The position numbers and the translations under genes were made by a program. A DNA stretch of 22,671 bases from Conidiobolus incongruus B7586 (Eukaryota; Entomophthoromycota; Entomophthoromycetes; Entomophthorales; Conidiobolaceae). The stretch's first letter is position 1, and the number at the start of each line of letters is the position of its first letter. Where the stretch lies: assembly GCA_000697335.1 (NCBI GenBank), contig JNEM01012578.1:1-22671 (forward strand). The letters run 5' to 3'. Below the pieces are notes generated by a model that did not search any database, was not told where the DNA came from, and saw nothing but the letters and a program-made list of their open reading frames with translations. Below are positions 1 through 11,134 of this stretch, piece after piece.

Positions 1-133
1 ATATAGAAAATAGTTGTTAATAATAAAAAACAGTATTAATTTTATATTATATATTAAATTTTAAAAATCATTTATTAATATTAGTATTTAATTTTAATTT
101 TAAAATTGTGTCAATATTTAATTTCTATATTTA
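1..133 (+). mobile_element. 3' end of a decayed mariner transposon (copy A)
   Basis: This stretch matches the 3' end of the full-length mariner at 9845-11166. Both copies end the transposase frame with codons reading V-(N)-N-K-x-x-Y-stop (stop at 37-39 here, 11070-11072 there). Both then share a 3' untranslated segment and the block TTTAATTTTAATTTTAAAAT followed by the terminal inverted repeat. In the outer repeat, copy B reads CTGCACTAA and this copy reads CTATATTTA; most of the differences are C-to-T or G-to-A. The inferred end is near 133. The rest of the element lies outside the window to the left. Confidence 0.75.
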
Positions 134-1030
134 GAAATTAATTATTAATTTTAAATTATGTATTAAATTAATATATTTCATTAAATTTAAATTTTAATTA
201 TTAAAGAGTTATATGTAATATTAGTGTTATCAATTATAATCCTTTCAATATTTTGATTAGATTATATTATAAAATCTAATATATAATATTAAATAGTTTT
301 AAATAATATTTTATGATTATTTTATTATTTTCAAATTTTTTTTTCAATTTTTTATAAAATTTATTCATTATATCAAATATCATGTTTGAAAAGAAAGGAT
401 AATATTGTATAATATTTCCATAAATTTATGTTTTATAAAATTAGTATTAATTAATTATTTAGTCTTTTATATCATAGTAAGGAAAAAAAATAATTAATGA
501 ATAAAGCAATTATGTAAATTAGTTGTCAAATACATTTAATTTTATTTATTGGATTGAGAAAAGGAATATTGAAATAATTTAGTTTATTTCTGTGATGAGA
601 GGATATTAAAAGCTAAAATATAATTGAAACTGATCATGTATAATATTCTATGGATAAAATAGTATCAAATAAAATAATAATTGTTTTCAAAAAACACATT
701 ATTTTAGACTCGGAATTTAGAATCAAATTTTATTCTATCCTTGAATTATGATATATTTGAAAAATATTACTAGAATCTGAGTTCATAAAAACAGAATCAT
801 AATATTCATAGCAAATAATATTATATCTTGCAATGTTTCGAATATAGCTAATTAATTATACAAATTAATTAAATTTAAGTTATAGCTATTAAAATTTGAT
901 GAAATAATATTTAATATAAATTATATGATTGAATTATACAATAATTTATATCAATTATTGATGGAAATAAATTTGAATATTTTATACTCTAAAATTATAA
1001 TTTATTAATAAATAATACTTAAAAATATAA
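134..1030. other. AT-rich intergenic DNA, nothing recognised
   Basis: Long A/T runs with stops in all frames. I see no gene, RNA or repeat beyond simple A/T-rich sequence. Confidence 0.6.
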
Positions 1031-1441
1031 ATGCTATATAAATGTATAAAAGAATTAAAGTTCAGATTCTATGATACTATGACATTGGTTTACTATTTTT
1101 ATGTATTGACCATGATATTAAGTAAAATTATTAAACCAAAATATAAAAATATAGCTCTAAGGCTTATATCAAACATCCACTTATGGTATTCAAATATATT
1201 TTGTCTTTCCTATCCTTTAGACATATCCCACTTACTAAAAAAGCTATTTACAGATATGATTGTTAATGAATTGTGTATAGAAAATATCTTACTCATTAAT
1301 GAAAAGAGTGTAATAGCTGCTTTTAGGAATCGAATAAAAATGATACAACAGAGAGAGATAATTCTATTATTTTTATATCCATTTTCTTCGTTAAACAATA
1401 ATTTACTCAAAATTTATTTCAAGCTTTACTTTCAAGATTAA
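1031..1441 (+). CDS. Hypothetical 136-aa ORF, doubtful
   Basis: An open frame of 136 codons from ATG to TAA. The predicted protein is rich in I, L, F, Y, K and N, with hydrophobic stretches near residues 18-32 and 108-125. I recognise no family or motif. Its length is unusual for DNA this AT-rich, where a stop is expected about every ten codons, and the DNA over about 1140-1440 looks less A/T-monotonous than its flanks. Against it: composition reflects the local AT bias, no promoter is evident, and there is no neighbouring gene. It could be a small lineage-specific gene, one exon of a decayed gene, or chance. Confidence 0.25.
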   Translation: MLYKCIKELKFRFYDTMTLVYYFYVLTMILSKIIKPKYKNIALRLISNIHLWYSNIFCLSYPLDISHLLKKLFTDMIVNELCIENILLINEKSVIAAFRNRIKMIQQREIILLFLYPFSSLNNNLLKIYFKLYFQD

Positions 1442-4127
1442 CATTCAAAAAATCAATCACTAGACCATTGATATATTTTAGAATTATTCCTTGACTCGTT
1501 AAAAGATATTAAAAAAGTATTATAATTATACTTCAAATTATTTATAATATAATATAAATATCTCAATATAACGACTATTAACATAATTGAAATTTGAGAA
1601 GTTTCAAACTTTATCAATTGATCGTGCCATAATATTCTTTCAATCGTTTATTCAATTTCAAATATAGTTTGATTAAAGTTATTTTATTGGATAATTCCTT
1701 AATACAAAATGTAACAATAGAGTTGTAAAATAATTTTTTATAGTAATATTTCTCAATAAATCATATACTAGGGAATTGTTCATTATATATTATTATAAAC
1801 TCTGTTTTGAATCTAGTTAAATTAATAATATTTTCATTTTGAATATTGTTAAAAATCTTGTAATTGTTATATCATTGATTTAATTATTAAACTAAATTAT
1901 CAAGTGTTGCATTTCAAATTTAAACTTTGATATTGATTGGATAGTTAAGGCAACACTATTCGTTAGATAAATCATTCACTGAATCAATTATCTAAATGAT
2001 TTACTATCAACCATCTTTATTGAAAAAATTACTATAAATCACAGTATCAACCTATAATATTATACAAAATCATTCTAGAATAGTTTTTTATGAGTCATTC
2101 AACCAATTATAAAATTTTAATTATGTAATTCAGAACTGAAAGTTATTTTAACAGTAAAAAAATACTACTTTGATTCAAACAACTAGTTTCATTTGTTTGA
2201 TTTTGTATCCAAGTTAAAAAATAGGCTTAAATATGCCAACCTTTAAAGGTTTAAAAATAATTTTTATGTCCTCTATCGAATATAATTATTGTATTAATGA
2301 ATTTAGAATTTTTCTATATGAATAAATGTAAGCATTTGATTTACTAAGTAGCATTAGATATGTAAATATACATTCACCGAATTTCAATGAATTGGATATA
2401 ACAATGATTTTTAATCAATTATAGTTAAAAAAAACTTTGATTCTAATCTCCAATTAGGTAAAAACAAATTAAATTTGTAACAATTTTTAACAAAATGAAA
2501 TGCTAGTGTTAAAATTGGATAAAGGAAATTCACAAAAAAAGTATCATAAGTTAGTTTAATATTCTAGTCTTTAAAAATTATTCATTATATCATTCATCTT
2601 TTATTATAAATGTTTAGAATAAAATAGGTGAGGGGAATGAAGACGTATCAGGTTAGTTGAAGTAATTCCTAACAGAATTTTAAAAATTTATATCATCATA
2701 ATGCGATTTGATGACATCTTCTTTGGTAGATCTATATTGTATTACTAAATTTGTAAATAATTAACATTTATAAAAATTTTTAAATTCAAAAATAGCAAGT
2801 AATTAATCATAACTAAAATAATAATAAAATTGTAATAAAATTGCACATGAATAATGAAATTTTAATTGATTAAAATATACAAAATTTAGTCAATTAAATT
2901 TCAGTTAATAATATATTTATATTATCAATAATATTATTAAATGATTAGACATAATAAATGCTAATTGCTAATTATATCAAAACTTTATTAAATTATTCTA
3001 TATTTATTTCTTACGCAATTAGGATATACCAAAGTTCAATATCTCCTTCAAATAAAAATGACCTATTTGATAAAGCAATACCCCTATTTATGCTCAATGT
3101 ATAATCTAATTTTGTCATGAAACCCAAACGATATATAGTTTGATTATAAATTTAGCATATGAAATTATTAATTAAGGCTATTGCTATCAATAAATTTTAT
3201 AGTTTAAAAGATCAACTTCTATATATTGTGGCTGACTAGCAGTTGATATTACTGTATTGTTTAATTCAATATTGAAAAAAAATACTCGTCATTTATTTCA
3301 AAATTTACATGATTTTTTAATGAATATCTTGTGTAATCATTACAATTAATTAATTAATTTAATATATACAAGAACAGAAATATGGTTCAATATTAAACTG
3401 GATTTTTATTTAAAACTTTTAATAAACTAATTATATGAAATTTGAATTTTTACAAATCAAATATGAACAGATATAGCTTTTGCTCTGAAAATACCAATAT
3501 ATATTTTGTATACAATAATTGATAATGATTATTATATTGATTAAAGATATAATAAAGAAAAATATATTATTTATAAATATTCGAATTATTATAATAGAAA
3601 ATATATGAACACTATTTTTTGATATATTTCAAGTCTCCTTTGGTTCGAATTGTAATTTTACACAGCTAAATATTCATATACCCCTGAAACAGTTTAGTAA
3701 AGATTAGCGATTAATTGACATATTTCTCACAGAATTTTCCATTAAATGTGGCATAAATTGCCAAGTTAATTCATTTATTAAATAGAGTAGTTATAATGTA
3801 TCAGAGAGCAGTAAGTATTGGTAAGTTGTTTTGGAAATATACTCAAATCATATACTTTATTTACAAATATTTGGATTATCAAAATGTAAAAAAAATTCAC
3901 TAAAAAGAAAGTTTGGCAGATTTGACTAAAATAAACTATTCCCAAAAATAGAGGTCGATCCATATTTTTGACATAGAATTCTTCAGCATAACTGACTTCC
4001 CCATTTATCAAGGATGATTTCTTGATAAATGCTATCCAATAATAAGTTTAAGTTTGAAAGAAAATTATAAACTAGTAATACGTGGGAATCTATCAAACAT
4101 ACTCAAACTGAATATTAACTCTTATTG
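1442..4127. other. AT-rich intergenic DNA
   Basis: No gene, RNA or mobile element recognised. From about 3600 onward the sequence becomes less A/T-monotonous and leads into the promoter region of the LRR gene. A 77-codon minus-strand frame at 3778-4011 is within the length expected by chance. Confidence 0.55.
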
Positions 4128-4289
4128 ATTGGCTAGATTGGCCAATTGGGAGAAGATGGTCTGTTTTTCTAAAAAATGCTGTGGTTGATGTAATTGACAG
4201 TTTCAGTTTATTACAAATTAAAACCAAATTAGTGACAAAGTTCAACTTGATTGGCTGGAAACGGAAGGGAGATTACTATTAACAATTGG
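4128..4289 (+). promoter_or_regulatory. CCAAT-box (ATTGG) cluster upstream of the LRR gene
   Basis: Six CCAAT pentamers lie in 162 bp: ATTGG at 4128, 4137, 4145, 4250 and 4285, and CCAAT at 4142. The 4137-4149 stretch has three abutting or overlapping copies in alternating orientation (ATTGGCCAATTGG). CCAAT is the known site of the NF-Y/HAP complex in fungi. The cluster sits 138-299 bp before the ATG of the LRR gene, a normal distance for upstream activation. Binding by NF-Y is inferred. Confidence 0.5.
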
Positions 4290-4357
4290 ATTGAAAGGGA
4301 TTGTTTTGACTTGAAGTAATGAACTACATCATCATGAAGTTATAATTAATTTTTTAG

Positions 4358-4365
4358 TATAAATA
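4358..4365 (+). promoter_or_regulatory. TATA box of the LRR gene
   Basis: TATAAATA lies 62 bp before the ATG at 4427, followed by a pyrimidine-rich stretch. The position fits a start site near 4390-4400 and a 5' leader of about 30 nt. Confidence 0.45.
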
Positions 4366-4426
4366 TCTCTTTTGCCTAACCCATTGTTCAAATTCGATTT
4401 TTCTTGTTCTTGAATTTTTAAACAAG

Positions 4427-6073
4427 ATGAATATTTTATCCACCACTAACTTACATTGGTCAGAGAGATCTTCTTTCGAAAAAGTATACCCCGTCGAAGA
4501 GTTCACAAACCCGCAGCAGACATCTCATAAGTTTTTAACCAACTTTAATGGAGCGAAAGTCATTACCACTTGTCTACAAAATAGTGCAACTGTCAGATGC
4601 ATTAAAGAAGGATCGTTTCATTTGATATGCGAGAAAGACATTGAAAAACTAAATAAGACTTTCAGTTCTAGCATTTATCAAAGATCTGATATTTTTAAAA
4701 GTTTAAACTATAACAACTTATGGATTAGCATTCACATGGCTAAGCTATTGAGTAAATTATTAATGGCACAGTCTTTTTCCGTTGAAGTATTGATTATAAA
4801 GCATTGCTTCTTTGAGAAAGGGTGCATTAAATACCTTTCTCAGGGTCTAACTAAGAGCTTCAGGTTAAAAGAATTGACCATTTCGGAGTGCCATCTAGAG
4901 CTCAAAGACATCAATTATATTTCACACTCCGTAAGCCATTTGAAATACTTGGAAAGACTCGATTTAAGCTCCAATTCCATATCCTCTGAACTCATTGAAA
5001 ATCTTCTTAAAGAGCTACGGCATTCTAAAGTAAGCGAAATAAACCTCTCTGGGAATTTCTCTAAGAGCAACCTTGCTAGGCATATCAGCGAAATTTTGAA
5101 ATCAAATCGAGATATTACCAAACTCAATCTTAGCAGAAACTCGTTAAAGGGGACAGGAGCTGATTTTCTTGCAACATCTCTTATCTTTAACCATACTCTG
5201 ACTTGGGTTAACTTGGAATCAAATGAAATTGGCCCAATGGGATGTGAACGGCTGTGTCTTTGTCTGGAACGAAACTATGGAGTTACCTATTTGAACCTAA
5301 ATCAGAATAGGATTGGAGACCAAGGCGTGCTAGCTATCTGTTCATTACTTAAGATTAACCAGACTCTCCGCCATATTGCTCTAGAATTAAACAACATTAC
5401 TTCAGAATCTGGAAGACAGCTTGAATCAATGCTGCGAATCAACAAAACTTTGTCCACATTAAATTTGAATAATAATCGATTGGGAAATATTGGAGCTAGC
5501 TTTATCGCTGAAGGTTTGAAATCCAATCAGAGCTTGAGGAAATTGACACTGCAAGATAATGAGATTGGTATGCGTGGAATTCAAGATATCATCAATTCCA
5601 TTATAACTAATCCCACCATGGAGGTATTGAGTCTGAATCAACACAATTCTTCACTTGAACCTCCAGAAGCAAATAGAAATCTACTAATTAATGATCTAGT
5701 CAAGAATACCAACCTGAAAGTGCTCAATATCGACTACAACTATGAAGGATGGGAACGAAAATACTCCTTAATCCAGTCTATTCTGACACGGAACTTTATT
5801 GCACAACAAAATCAAATACGCTCAAGTCTCTATATCCTTAAATTTAGCCGAATTCTCTTCTTCAAGCGCAAGCCAATTGCGAAAAACAATGAACCCCTTT
5901 TACCTCGTGATTTATTGTATCAAATACTACTTGCGTTTGACCCGTATAGAAATCTAACAATTGATCAATTCCAAAGAATATTAAAATTTGCATTGGATCC
6001 ACAAACTCTCAATGATTCCATATCCAAAATTGATTTCTTAAAATTCGTATTTGAAAAGAGATACATTGACTAA
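4427..6073 (+). CDS. Leucine-rich-repeat protein (ribonuclease-inhibitor-like), 548 aa
   Basis: An intact single-exon gene. Residues 119-441 form about twelve LRRs of the 28-residue RI type, nearly all exactly 28 residues. Starts fall near 119, 147, 175, 202, 230, 258, 286, 314, 342, 370, 398 and 430, with the pattern LxxLNLxxNxIGxxG...LxxNxT. The clearest are 230-397. This class (RanGAP, NLRC3-like, RNI-like) forms a curved binding scaffold. No NACHT, kinase or F-box domain is visible, and there is no signal peptide or membrane segment. The first about 115 residues and a helical tail at about 490-548 (begins LLPRDLLYQILLAFDP) are unassigned. The ATG follows a TATA box by 62 bp, and poly(A)-type AATAAA motifs lie at 6091 and 6120. 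The partner is unknown; an intracellular protein-binding role is inferred from the fold. Confidence 0.9.
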   Translation: MNILSTTNLHWSERSSFEKVYPVEEFTNPQQTSHKFLTNFNGAKVITTCLQNSATVRCIKEGSFHLICEKDIEKLNKTFSSSIYQRSDIFKSLNYNNLWISIHMAKLLSKLLMAQSFSVEVLIIKHCFFEKGCIKYLSQGLTKSFRLKELTISECHLELKDINYISHSVSHLKYLERLDLSSNSISSELIENLLKELRHSKVSEINLSGNFSKSNLARHISEILKSNRDITKLNLSRNSLKGTGADFLATSLIFNHTLTWVNLESNEIGPMGCERLCLCLERNYGVTYLNLNQNRIGDQGVLAICSLLKINQTLRHIALELNNITSESGRQLESMLRINKTLSTLNLNNNRLGNIGASFIAEGLKSNQSLRKLTLQDNEIGMRGIQDIINSIITNPTMEVLSLNQHNSSLEPPEANRNLLINDLVKNTNLKVLNIDYNYEGWERKYSLIQSILTRNFIAQQNQIRSSLYILKFSRILFFKRKPIAKNNEPLLPRDLLYQILLAFDPYRNLTIDQFQRILKFALDPQTLNDSISKIDFLKFVFEKRYID

Positions 6074-6284
6074 AACGATATATATCCATCAATAAATATT
6101 AAATATAAATTAGCATATAAATAAAACAATATTTCCTTTTCTGTATGAGTAAATCAAATAATTTTAAATAAGGATAAAATATTTATGAAAATATAATAAT
6201 ATTATATTAATTTAATATATTATTTATGTATTGAGAACTCAAAATTTTTTTTACATGTTATTTAAATTTGAAATTAAACATCAT

Positions 6285-6345
6285 ATCACAGGGGTAGGAG
6301 GCAGGGTTTATAACCCTGATATAGGAAAATCCAAATCTCTCACTA
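6285..6345. other. GC-rich hairpin island, possibly a decayed tRNA-like sequence
   Basis: A short GC-rich patch in otherwise A/T DNA. At 6302-6318 it holds a perfect inverted repeat CAGGGTT/AACCCTG around TAT. The same 17 bases also read as a canonical anticodon arm: a 5-bp stem CAGGG/CCCTG and a 7-nt loop TTTATAA (anticodon TAT, Ile). GGGGTAGGAGG upstream resembles a D-loop, and TCCAAATC downstream resembles a T-loop. I could not find a matching acceptor stem or a good T-stem, so a working tRNA is unlikely. It could be a decayed tRNA, an organelle-derived fragment, or another structured RNA. Confidence 0.25.
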
Positions 6346-6867
6346 CTATTTTTGAAATTTTTTTTAATTTTGATCCAGTTGAAAATTATGTTTATTATTA
6401 ATATTTTTTATAATTAATTAATTATTACTATTATTAATTAATATTATAATTTCAATAGCTCTTAGGTGATGAAATATTAATTAATATGTAGTGTTATTAA
6501 TAGATTGTCGAATGTAAAATGAACACTTGGAGAGTCAAGTTATAAAAATAGTAAATAATATAAGATATCTATAAAATTTTAAACTACAAAAATTTACCTA
6601 CTAATATACTTTTAATCAATATTTATCAAAATTACAATTAATAATTATTTATATAATTTTATTTATTATAAGTTACTTATTCAAAATATTAAACTTTTAA
6701 CTTTTTTTTTTAAAAAAAAACAAAATTTATATTTAATTTAATATTTTAATTTTCTAAATATAATAGAATATTTATATCAAACACTATATTTTAACTGAGA
6801 GATAATTAGCTAAATTGTATAAGAATATTTAAATGATAAAAAATTTTTTTTAATTTTCTATCATGAA

Positions 6868-6894
6868 ATATATATATATATATATATATATATA
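6868..6894. repeat. (AT)n microsatellite
   Basis: 27 bases of perfect AT dinucleotide repeat. Confidence 0.95.
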
Positions 6895-9844
6895 ATAACT
6901 TCAAAACTATTGAATTGACATGTTTTGAATGGTGAATTAATATTTAAAATTTATTAAATATTTCTATTCCTTATAAGGTTAATGATATTAAGTTTTATTA
7001 AAAATACGCTAATGAAAATATACTAAATTAGTATATCATAAGAAGTTTTTTTAATAGCCATATAAATTTTTATACAATAATATTCAATATTCATTTATTA
7101 TATTTTCTAATTTAGTAATATCTCATTTTTATAATTGGTATAAATTATATGTTATAATTCATTATATTTTCAAAAAAAATTAATATTTTATAATTATTTC
7201 ATTTGATTTTGATACAACTAATATATTATTTTATAATATATATATATATATGATTTCATGCCTGATTTTTGAAAGTAATTTGATCGTTTTTGACCATGAA
7301 TATGAAAAGTTAATTACCCAATGAAAATATAATATTATAATAATCACTATTTTAAAATATTTATTTATTTATTTATTATGTTATTTACTTTAACTGTTTT
7401 TCATTTTAAAGATAATTAATATTCTTTTTTAATAATTTAATAAATATTAATTTATATTTAAATTTTTTTTATTTTTAAAAAAATATTTTTTTTTCTTTAA
7501 AATATTCTTAATTTATCTTAAAAATCTAATAATTAAAACTAGATTTAAAATAATTTGAATAATAATTACATCATAATTTGAATCAAATGTTTAAAACCTA
7601 ATAAGAATAGTTAATTTCCTAAATTAGAATTTTATAACTAACAATTTGTAATAACTCAACAAATTTTAATTAACTGAGCTAAAAGTATTCTCTATTCAGT
7701 TCTTAAACATATTTTTTAAATAATTTATATCTGTTTTTATTAATTATAACTTTTTAAATCAGATTTGATATCATAAATAACTAATATCTTGTTCAGATAT
7801 GGTTATAATGTGATATAAAGTATTTACTAGTTTTATATTGAATCTTAAAACATAGTTAATTCATATATTTCACAACCTGAATGAAAGCAATGCGCTCATT
7901 AAGAATCATTAAAAATATAAAAATCAATGTTATGTAGGTTGATTTGAATAAATTAAAATTTTAAAAAATCTTGGATTTTTGGATAAAGCTAAGAAGGTTA
8001 AAACTATATGAAGTTGAGATAAATTCAGGTTTAACTTATTCTATGATACCTAATATAACCTTTTAAATTAGGTGAAAGCAATATCCTACTTGATAAAATA
8101 AAAATATTTATACAAGCAACTTTTCAGAAAATCAGAAATAAGATTATATAAATTTAGTAACTCCAAACGACGTTCCTTGAATATAAGGTTATTTCGATGT
8201 TAAATAAAAATTCAATAATGAATATTAAAGTTTATATTTCGTGTTAATATAACTTAATTATACAAAGGAACTATGTTTGGATTATTATCGACTAAGATTA
8301 ATCTCCTAAAATTTATTATAAAATAAATAATCTTTAATAAAAAATTACTATAGTTTAACAAAATATTCTATAACCTCTTTACAATTTTCTATTGTTTTCT
8401 TAACAAAGAAAAATATTAAATCCTTTGTAACAAATAAAATATATTGTACACATATAAAAAACAGAATAGAAACAAAAAAGAGGGTTGAAAAACAAAGAAA
8501 ATCAATTAATTCCAACTTTTGAATTAAAGCAAATATTGAATTAACTAATTAGGAACAATAATTGAGATGTGTCAAAAATCCCTTAATAATACTGAACAAA
8601 ATGATATATTTTCTTAAAAATAATTAATTACAAAATATTTAGTTATAAGTTAATTCAAGGTCAAAATGAATTCTTATAAAAAATTCTTTTATATAGTTTA
8701 AAATAATATATTTATATTTATTAAATATTCAAATATCAAAATAATAGAATTAATTTTTTATTTAAAAAAGTTTATATTTTGTTATTAATTTTAATAAGAT
8801 CCAAGCAATTAACCCATCACCACAGATATTTAATTATGATTATTACTTTCAAAGGATAAAGCTTGATGAATTGTATCATTGTATTTTAATATTATTGGAA
8901 ATTAAAACCAACTACCAAGCTCCCAAATAGAATATAATTAAAAAAGTCTGGTTGTTGATTTTGATAAATGGACTTTTTCAACAAACTATGTATTGCTGTT
9001 TATTTATTAAATCAGAAAAAAAGATATTAAAAAATTTATTACCTTCATTATTATAATAGCAGGTTATTGAGTCAGTTACCTCAAACCGAAATTTTATATA
9101 TAAAATACTATAAAATAAGAAAAGTAGCTAAAAAAAATTAAAAATTGGGTTGAAAACCTTATTAATACGATATATAAGAAATGTATGAAATAATTTGATT
9201 ATTAATAATATAAAATTAATTCCTTAAACCTAACTCTTAAAAATGGTGACAAAAGCCAATGGATAAATTAGGAGTAATAATGTAAAAAAATTATTAAAAT
9301 AGTCTTATTATAAGTTTAAACAGAGCTTATAAAACAAAAAAGAATACTCTTGGAGCAACATACTTATATAAAACAAGTATCACACATGCAAAATAATGTT
9401 AATTTTGGATATTTGCATAAATAAATTAGATCAAGCAAGAATTCCAAGTGTCCTTAATGTCATATAAAAATAGATCAAAATATCAATATTGTTAGAAACA
9501 TAATTTTTCATTATCTAGCAGTCAATCAGACTAGTCTTCTAGAATTAATATTGGTGCTTATACCCTTGGCGTCTTGAATCCATAATCTATGCAGGACTCA
9601 GACAAGGGTGATTAAATTAATCAAATTTGGACGAGTTTGATTGTAAGTGAAGATAACTTTTATGAGCTATGGTACAACTAATTTTGAAAAATTAAATTTT
9701 TAAATTAGCTAATTCAAATAATTAAGGAATAATGTTTCAGATTGAAATATTAATATATATATATATATTGATCACATAGTGTATATTTATTAATGGGATT
9801 CTAACTGTTATTACCAATTTGAATATATTAACATTTTCAAAATA

Positions 9845-9875
9845 TTAGTATGGAAATTAAGAAATGGCAAATTTT
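9845..9875 (+). repeat. Left terminal inverted repeat of mariner copy B
   Basis: Inverted match to 11135-11166. Aligned from the outer end, 26 of 31 positions agree plus one gap; four of the five mismatches are transitions. Confidence 0.8.
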
Positions 9876-10037
9876 TTAATTTCTGATCTTTCAAACATAT
9901 TATACATTTTGAAAGATTATATATATATAAAATATATAGGAAAATAAATATTTTCAAACTATATATATATATATTCAATTTTAATTATTTTTTTTATTAA
10001 AATATTTTGATTTTAAAATTTACACTTAAATTTAATC

Positions 10038-11072
10038 ATGTTTAAACCAGATTGTGATTATCAAAAGGCTTTTATTTTTGTATCTTTAAAACTTAACTAT
10101 AAACCCTCTAAAATCATTTAAAACTTGTAAACAGTTTATAAAGATGGTGTTTTATCTAAAACTACCATATATTGCTGGATTTGTGATTTTAAAGCTAGAA
10201 GGGATACTATTTAAAATTTACTAAAATCTAAAAGATTAATTTCTACTGTTACTTTTTCACTTACTAATAAAGTAAAAAAATATATTAAGAAATACCTTTT
10301 TATTTCTATTAGAGAACTATTAAAGCAATTTAATATTAATTATACAAGCATGTTATATTTACTTAAGTTTAAACTTAGATTAATTAATAAAAATATAAAA
10401 TAGATACCTTATAATTTAACAGAAACCTAAAAGAAAATTAGAGTAGCTATAGCTAAACTAAACTTATTAAGGTATAACTAAAAACAAAGGTTTTTACAGC
10501 AAATACCTATAATTAATGAATCTTAAATTCCTTTATATAATCCTTTATTTAAAAATAAAATAAAATGTTGGGTTAAGCTAAATTAATCCCTTTTACAAAT
10601 TCTAATGAATAAACACTTTAAATATAAGTAAATGTTAATTATTATAATAAATTATAATAGTATATAGTTTTTTTATTTAATACCTCAAGGAAAATTAATT
10701 AATAGTAAATTATATATTATTTTTTTAAATAAAACAATTTCTAAATAGTGTTCTTAATATAAATTAAAGACACCTATTATTTTGTATGATAATTGCAAAA
10801 TACATAAAGCTAAAGCTGTAAAAGATTTTTTATATAAAAAAAAGTAGAGGGAGTTACCACATCTAGTATATTCACTTGATTATAATCTATGTGATTATAA
10901 TTGTTTTAGATAATTAAAAAAACAGCTTACAAGAAAAAAAATTCCTGTAAACAAATTAAATTGGTTTGTGAAACATTAAATTTCAGTCTTTAATAAAAAG
11001 AACTGTTTTTTAAGTATTAGAAGCTTACCAAAGGTATAGAAAAGAGTTATTAATAATAAAAGAGGCTATTAA
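10038..11072 (+). pseudogene. Mariner (DD34D) transposase pseudogene, 16 stops, frame kept
   Basis: One frame runs from ATG 10038 to TAA 11070 (344 codons; Mos1 has 345). Recognisable landmarks are TTIYCWICDF (N-terminal helix-turn-helix end), IPYNLTET (Mos1 VPHELNER), LYDNCKIH with Asp at residue 251, LPHLVYSLDYNLCDY with Asp at residue 286 (34 residues between, the DD34D spacing), and SLPKV-stop-KRVINN at the C-terminus. The first catalytic Asp position (residue 160) reads Asn, a G-to-A change. In-frame stops begin at 10119, 10128, 10212, 10401, 10428, 10479, 10524, 10584, 10629, 10665, 10746, 10755, 10845, 10911, 10977 and 11037. All are TAA or TAG and none is TGA. Those at 10401, 10845 and 11037 fall where Mos1 has Trp; several others fit Gln. 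Confidence 0.87.
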
Positions 11073-11134
11073 TTTTATATTATTCATTAATTTTTATATA
11101 TTATTTATTAATTTATTTGTTTAATTTTAATTTT

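Larger units (their letters stand above)
6074..9844. other. Long AT-rich intergenic DNA
   Basis: It starts with the LRR gene's 3' region (AATAAA at 6091 and 6120). No gene is recognised over 3.7 kb. A GC-rich hairpin island lies near 6290-6345 and AT microsatellites near 6868, 7236 and 9753. A less AT-rich patch at about 9530-9665 shows no readable frame on either strand. Confidence 0.55.

Noticed and set aside
3778-4011. 77-codon minus-strand ORF
   Set aside because: Length is within chance expectation for the window, there is no recognisable motif, and it sits in the upstream region of the LRR gene.
4915-5644. Minus-strand open frames inside the LRR gene
   Set aside because: They are shadows of the strongly supported plus-strand LRR coding frame.
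10038-11072. A reassigned genetic code in which TAA/TAG mean an amino acid
   Set aside because: The LRR, SF1 and RAB6 genes contain no in-frame TAA or TAG, end in TAA and use CAA/CAG for Gln. In the transposase, TAG falls at conserved Trp positions and TAA at likely Gln positions, which one reassignment cannot explain.
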